A DNA stretch of 46,936 bases from CAIVAT01 sp037137455. Its GTDB lineage: Bacteria > Bacteroidota > Bacteroidia > Bacteroidales > FEN-979. Shown piece after piece: positions 43,301-46,936 of this stretch. A program made the position numbers and the translations under genes. Positions within the stretch are counted from its first letter, which is position 1. Each line of letters opens with the position of its first letter. The stretch lies in contig JBAXKG010000020.1 in NCBI GenBank assembly GCA_037137455.1, positions 1-46,936 on the forward strand. The letters run 5' to 3'. The notes beneath the pieces were generated by a model, which worked only from the letters and a program-made list of their open reading frames with translations, made no database searches and had not been told where the DNA came from.

Positions 43301-44467
43301 GCAGAAAGTGGGATGCAATGTCTTGAAATGCTACAATACCACGAACCTGATGTTTTGGTACTCGATTTAATGATGCCGGAAATGGATGGATTCCAGGTTT
43401 TGGAGGAAATCAGGAAAAATCCCAAAACCCGCGATTTGCCGGTTATTGTGGTTACAGCCAAAGATTTGACCGAACAGGATAAAGAACAGCTTTCGGGGAA
43501 AGTAGCGGCGGTTCTTACCAAAAGCACCATATCTCCGATAAATATTTACGAAGAGATAAAACGGATCCTTTATCAGATTGGCAGTAAAAAAAATCCACTT
43601 CTAAAACCTGAGCGGTATAACAAATCAAAACGAATTTTAATTGTTGAGGACAATAAAGCATCCGTTGTCCAGGTTCAGAAAATACTTGAACAAGAAGGAA
43701 TTATTGTTGATGTAGCCGCCGATGGCAAACAAGCCCTTGAGTACATTAACCATACGATTCCTGATGGGATAATTCTTGATTTAATGATGCCGGATATTGA
43801 TGGATTCGCGGTACTTGATAAAATCAGGGGCACAACAGAAACAAGGAAACTTCCTGTTCTTATACTTACAGCTAAAACCCTTACTAAAAATGACTTGTCG
43901 CGGCTTTCGGCCAATAATATCCAGCAATTGATTCAAAAAGGGGATGTTAACGCGCAGGAGTTGTTGAACAAAGTCAAGACCATGCTGGGAATGGGATTGC
44001 AAACGTTAGTGATTGCCGAAAAATCCGTTGTTTTTAAGGCTCAGGATTTTAAGCAACCTGAAAAGGTTGTGAAATTTGACAATTTACGGCTTAAAATCCT
44101 GATAATCGAAGATAATCGCGATAACCGTTTAACAGCCAAGGCTATTTTAGGAGAAAAGTACTACATTATTGAAGCAGTCAATGGAGAAGAGGGTGTGCAA
44201 AAAACCTTATCAGAAATGCCCGATTTGATTTTGCTCGATATCTCGCTACCCGGAATGAATGGTTTCGAAGTAGTAAAACAAATAAAGGAAAATGAAAAGT
44301 CGAAACACATCCCGGTTATTGCACTCACGGCGAAAGCCATGAAAAACGACAGGGAAGAAATTATGTCGGCAGGTTGCGATGAATATATTGCAAAACCTGT
44401 TGACCATGAAGAGCTATTATCAAAAATTGAAACGCTGCTTCGAAAATTATCTTCAAATACTGTTTAA
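40322..44467 (+). CDS. Membrane hybrid histidine kinase with Cache, HAMP, GAF-like and four receiver domains
   Basis: This 1381-residue protein has TM1 (about 14-32), an extracytoplasmic double-Cache-like sensor (about 35-300), TM2 (VLIILLVISFILITAIVYFL), HAMP (about 323-375), a GAF-like region (about 385-545), a Gln/Glu-rich coiled coil (LEAQSEELQEQSEELQLQ) and HisKA with His610 (SNMSHELRTPLNSINAL). HATPase follows (about 700-825; DTGIGISESV, GTGLGLSIAKKL), then four receivers starting near 846, 966, 1103 and 1258. Each keeps a phosphoacceptor Asp (TLDIIMPE, VLDLMMPE, ILDLMMPD, LLDISLPG). Four attached receivers suggest a branched or buffered phosphorelay. No HPt domain is seen. CheR upstream may methylate it. 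Confidence 0.93.
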   Translation: MKKIEFSSIRTNLTFWFLLLALSPLIIGMIITYRVDLKNSEEKTLEKLTAIRDLKVGQVETWIAEREGDLNVIARTCDLMALKQVLNESGINGKANSDKKMIRDILASYQKSYLVYKEIFIVNAKTGIVEISTNAFLEGLNKSNDSYFEEPLKTNRLYIKDIYYSPTTNENTMAFSVPLHGSVQNNSEIIGVIVARVDLHNSLYQLLLNRTGLGKTGETLIVNKDMVALNELRWYQNAPLQLHLKTLPALYSSQGKTGIISHTDYRGVKVLAAYTYIPETGWGFVCKQDWAELGESTNSLSKVLIILLVISFILITAIVYFLSKSISAPIINLDTDAKKIAGGDYSIRNSVKSTNELGRLSESINIMVESIAFRDKIQKGVAVISEAIIGHSTRKQYSEAILKRLLIETGASVVVFYTLNESESEFEPFDSIGANKNLLQPFMAEKPEGELGNTLSQKSICIIQNLPDDTLFSYKTSIGEIVPKEIVTIPVIDNKSKVIALISLVNINRFTLEAIEILNASWNVINSSYCNLLASEQTAILADNLFHSNQKLEAQSEELQEQSEELQLQTNELQKGSHELQLQNQELEMQRKQVEEANRLKSEFLSNMSHELRTPLNSINALSRVLMMQAKDKLTVEENEYLEVVERNGKRLLSLINDILDLSKIEAGKVELQPKALSLPALLNQVTDNIHPLAKQKKIKLDFILPEEPLEIETDENRLHQVLTNVIGNAVKFTNKGGVEVSVYSDSKTAHIQVKDTGIGISESVLTHIFEEFRQADGSMSRSYEGTGLGLSIAKKLIQALHGNISVESELGKGSVFTVSLPVKWEGQVENADLSWIHLNATSANSKTILVVDDDPKIVQQISNALEEGGYHSIGTTSGKEALKLALKYKPYAITLDIIMPEIDGWEVLQRLKANPETSHIPVIIISISDDKQTSFALGAVGYVAKPVDRQILISEIRKLNPSPITIMVVDDNPIDRKQVHDILQQENLDDIQAESGMQCLEMLQYHEPDVLVLDLMMPEMDGFQVLEEIRKNPKTRDLPVIVVTAKDLTEQDKEQLSGKVAAVLTKSTISPINIYEEIKRILYQIGSKKNPLLKPERYNKSKRILIVEDNKASVVQVQKILEQEGIIVDVAADGKQALEYINHTIPDGIILDLMMPDIDGFAVLDKIRGTTETRKLPVLILTAKTLTKNDLSRLSANNIQQLIQKGDVNAQELLNKVKTMLGMGLQTLVIAEKSVVFKAQDFKQPEKVVKFDNLRLKILIIEDNRDNRLTAKAILGEKYYIIEAVNGEEGVQKTLSEMPDLILLDISLPGMNGFEVVKQIKENEKSKHIPVIALTAKAMKNDREEIMSAGCDEYIAKPVDHEELLSKIETLLRKLSSNTV

Positions 44468-44526
44468 ATTTGAAATCTTTTGCACGGCCATTTCGTATGG
44501 CAGTATTATGAATGAATAATGAAGTG

Positions 44527-46936
44527 ATGATGAAAAAAATATTAGCTATCGACGACCAGTCCGATAACCTGATTACCATAAAGGCAGTAATTAGATCGTA
44601 TTTGCCGGGTTATAAAGTACTTACCGCTTTATCGGGAACTGAGGGAATTAAATTGGCCCGCGAGGAGCAGCCGGATACTATTTTACTGGATATTATTATG
44701 CCGGGAATTGATGGTTTCGAAGTTTGCCAGATGCTGAAAGCTGATGAACAGACCAGCCATATTCCGGTTGTTATGATAACCGCTATTAAAACCGATTCGG
44801 AAAGCCGTATCAGAGGTCTTGAAAATGGCGCCGATGCGTTTTTGTCCAAACCTATTGACCCTCCTGAACTCATCTCACAAATCAAAGTGATGCTGCGAAT
44901 AAAAGAATCAGAAGATAAATTAAGAAACGAAAAAACGAATATCGAGCAAACCGTTGAATCACGTACTGCAGAACTTATTCTTACTAATAATAAATTTGAG
45001 AAGGAAATAACAGAACATAAAAAGGCAAAAGAGGCTCTGAAAGAGAGCGAATTAAAGTACCGTTCGCTTATCGAATGTTCATCAGACGCTATTTTTTGTG
45101 TCGATGATAAGGGCCAATACAAATTTACAAATCAACTGTTTGCGAGAACTTTTGGTAAAACTCCGGATTATTTTATCGGCAAATCATTCTGGGATGTTTA
45201 TTCAAAGGAGCAGGCGGATTTGCGTTATGAAGCCACAAAAAGATTGTTTCAAACCGGTGAAAGCGAGTCTTTAGAGGTCGAAGTTGAATTGCCTGATAAA
45301 ACTCTCTATTTCTTGGCCACTACAAATCCTGTTAAAGATGAAACGGGCAAGGTGATCTTAAACCTGACTCATGCAACTGACATTACTAAACTTAAACAGG
45401 CTGAAGAGGTACTCAAAAAGACTCTTGTTCGTGACAAAGCCCTCCTCGATGCCATACCCGACATGATGTTCGTGTTCGATTCAAAAGTTACAATCGTTGA
45501 TTTTTACGCCAATAACCGGGATGGTTTGTTTTTACAGCCCGAAAACTTTCTGGGGAAAAAAGTGGATGAGGTTTTACCTGGGGAATTAGCTTTGAAAACT
45601 CATGATATGATAGCCAATGCACTTACTACCAGGCAATTGGGCTATCTGGCTTATGAACTTGAAATTAATGGATTGTTAAAGCAATTTGAATCAAGATATG
45701 TTTCATGTGGTAATGATCAGGTTTTGTCAATTGTTCGCGATATCACTGACCTCAAAAAGACTGAGAATGAACTTATTAAATCCAAAGAAAAAGCCGAAGA
45801 AAGCGATCGTCTTAAATCAGCCTTTCTTGCCAATATGAGCCACGAGATTCGTACACCAATGAATGCTATTGTTGGTTTCGCGGGGATGATATCAGACCCC
45901 GATTTGACGGATGAAGAACGGAAAACATTTTCAGGCATCATTCAATCCCGTTCTGATGATCTTATGCACATCATCAACGATCTCCTGGAGATATCCAGAA
46001 TAGAATCGGGTAGTGCAACGATAATTAAACAAAATGTTCCGTTGAATGCAATTATTGATGAGATGGAGGCGGAGTTCTTACAGCGGCTTAAAAAAACAAA
46101 AAAAACAAATCTTACACTCTCTGCTGAAAAAGATACCTCCGGAAAATTTATGAACCTTATTACAGACGGATATATCCTTAAACAAATTTTTTCAAACCTT
46201 CTCGAAAACGCAATCAAGTATTCTGAATCAGGCGCTATCAGGTTTGGATATCATGCACCTGAAAAAGGAGCTATAACATGCTATGTAGCCGATGAGGGTA
46301 TTGGGATATCCCGGGAGGATCAACTGTTAATCTTTGAGCATTTCAGGCAGGCTGAAACTCCCGACAAACATAAATATGGAGGATCAGGCCTGGGGCTTGC
46401 CATTTGCAAAGGTTCGCTCGACCTGCTGGGAGGCGAAATATGGGTAGAATCGGAGCCTGGAAAAGGAAGTACGTTTTATTTTACCCTGCCATATGATCAC
46501 CAAATATCGTTGCCAGATTTGAATCAGGTATCCAATAAAAATATTCCGGATAACCTAATAACAAATGGATTTTATAACTGGTCCGGGAAAAAAATTCTGC
46601 TGGTTGAAGATGAAGAGACTAATATGCAATTCCTGACCACCATCCTGAAGCGTACCGGCGCTCAACTGGTATGTGCCTACAACGGGTTTGATCTGAGGAA
46701 CCATTATGACCAGATTGATAACTTCAACCTTGTTTTACTTGATATCAGGCTACCGGATGCCAGCGGATGGGATCTGGCAAAAGAGATCAAAAAGATGCGT
46801 CCCAAATTGCCGGTCATTACGCAAACCGCCTATGCCATGTCTACCGACCAGTTGAAAAGTGAAGAGGCAGGATGTGATGGCTATATTTCAAAACCAATCA
46901 ATAAAGATAAACTTTTGAAAATGTTAGCGGAATACC
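44527..46936 (+). CDS. Hybrid histidine kinase REC-PAS-PAS-HisKA-HATPase-REC (3' end cut by window)
   Basis: An open frame runs from ATG 44527 (or 44530) to the window end without a stop, with 803 codons visible. It starts with a receiver (KKILAIDDQSDN, Asp in TILLDIIMPGIDGFE, Lys in FLSKPIDP), then a coiled coil (NIEQTVESRTAEL) and PAS domains (about 170-290 and 300-410). HisKA follows with His439 (LANMSHEIRTPMNAIVGFAG), then HATPase (about 545-660; DEGIGISRED, GSGLGLAICKG) and a second receiver (ILLVEDEETNMQ, Asp in VLLDIRLPDASG, Lys in YISKPINKDK). It has no membrane helix. It lies 60 nt after the four-receiver kinase and may take phosphate from it through its N-terminal receiver. Confidence 0.92.
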   Translation, partial: MMKKILAIDDQSDNLITIKAVIRSYLPGYKVLTALSGTEGIKLAREEQPDTILLDIIMPGIDGFEVCQMLKADEQTSHIPVVMITAIKTDSESRIRGLENGADAFLSKPIDPPELISQIKVMLRIKESEDKLRNEKTNIEQTVESRTAELILTNNKFEKEITEHKKAKEALKESELKYRSLIECSSDAIFCVDDKGQYKFTNQLFARTFGKTPDYFIGKSFWDVYSKEQADLRYEATKRLFQTGESESLEVEVELPDKTLYFLATTNPVKDETGKVILNLTHATDITKLKQAEEVLKKTLVRDKALLDAIPDMMFVFDSKVTIVDFYANNRDGLFLQPENFLGKKVDEVLPGELALKTHDMIANALTTRQLGYLAYELEINGLLKQFESRYVSCGNDQVLSIVRDITDLKKTENELIKSKEKAEESDRLKSAFLANMSHEIRTPMNAIVGFAGMISDPDLTDEERKTFSGIIQSRSDDLMHIINDLLEISRIESGSATIIKQNVPLNAIIDEMEAEFLQRLKKTKKTNLTLSAEKDTSGKFMNLITDGYILKQIFSNLLENAIKYSESGAIRFGYHAPEKGAITCYVADEGIGISREDQLLIFEHFRQAETPDKHKYGGSGLGLAICKGSLDLLGGEIWVESEPGKGSTFYFTLPYDHQISLPDLNQVSNKNIPDNLITNGFYNWSGKKILLVEDEETNMQFLTTILKRTGAQLVCAYNGFDLRNHYDQIDNFNLVLLDIRLPDASGWDLAKEIKKMRPKLPVITQTAYAMSTDQLKSEEAGCDGYISKPINKDKLLKMLAEY

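Noticed and set aside
1..46936. tRNA, rRNA, CRISPR, insertion sequences, prophage and strong intrinsic terminators
   Set aside because: I scanned the gaps by eye and found no cloverleaf, spaced repeats, transposase motifs or GC-rich hairpin with a T run that I could support.

Overview
The window looks like a chromosomal segment of an anaerobic or facultative member of the Bacteroidota, probably Bacteroidales-like. Evidence: a short primary sigma factor without region 1.1, of the Bacteroidota RpoD type; several promoter-like TAnnTTTG elements just ahead of genes; a DUF5916/CBM9 outer-membrane protein; DUF4097/DUF2807 surface proteins behind an ECF sigma factor; and a [FeFe]-hydrogenase maturase (HydG). 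I recognise no tRNA, rRNA, CRISPR array, insertion sequence or prophage. Coding density is high.

Layout. (1) 28-4537: pnp, rpoD, rpe and a small HD-domain protein. (2) 4581-12858: a tandem UspA protein, then a glycan block (GT39-like membrane transferase, perosamine-synthase-like aminotransferase, polyprenol-phosphate GT2) running with short overlaps into ligA and a membrane/THEP1-NTPase fusion. (3) 12898-15897, minus strand: ECF sigma factor, anti-sigma-like protein, DUF4097 and DUF2807 proteins. (4) 15997-22536: two EamA transporters flanking hydG, two TM1266-like small regulators with a histidine kinase between them, and a convergent carbamate kinase. (5) 22526-28972, minus strand: a 1399-residue copper P-type ATPase fused to an ethylene-receptor-like membrane domain and a PAS-histidine kinase, followed by a scarred Rcp1-type response regulator and a receiver-headed hybrid kinase. 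(6) 29087-33748: mtaB, an inositol-monophosphatase-family enzyme and a DUF5916 protein. (7) 33738-38830, minus strand: a Lol/MacB-like operon with outer-membrane barrel, LolA-like carrier, two FtsX permeases and an ATPase. (8) 39118-46936: CheR methyltransferase, a scarred substrate-binding lipoprotein gene, a four-receiver hybrid kinase, and a second hybrid kinase that runs off the window end.

The most striking item is the gene at 24773-28972. In plants a copper ATPase (RAN1) supplies the copper cofactor of the ethylene receptor ETR1. Here one polypeptide carries a complete Cu(I)-ATPase with its CPC, DKTGT and GDGIND motifs, followed by a three-helix domain with the ETR1-type Cys-x3-His copper site, then PAS, HisKA and HATPase domains. 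This suggests a single-chain machine that loads and senses copper, or a copper-dependent ligand such as ethylene. Its apparent cognate response regulator has lost its middle, including the phosphorylation site, so the output may now pass to the receiver-headed kinase downstream.

Other points of interest are an apparent S-like + T-like + THEP1 single-chain fusion at 10996-12858, a duplicated hydrogenase-regulator pair enclosing a kinase, and a second internally deleted gene at 40014-40311 next to another kinase. All domain calls were made by eye from sequence, and no database search was run.
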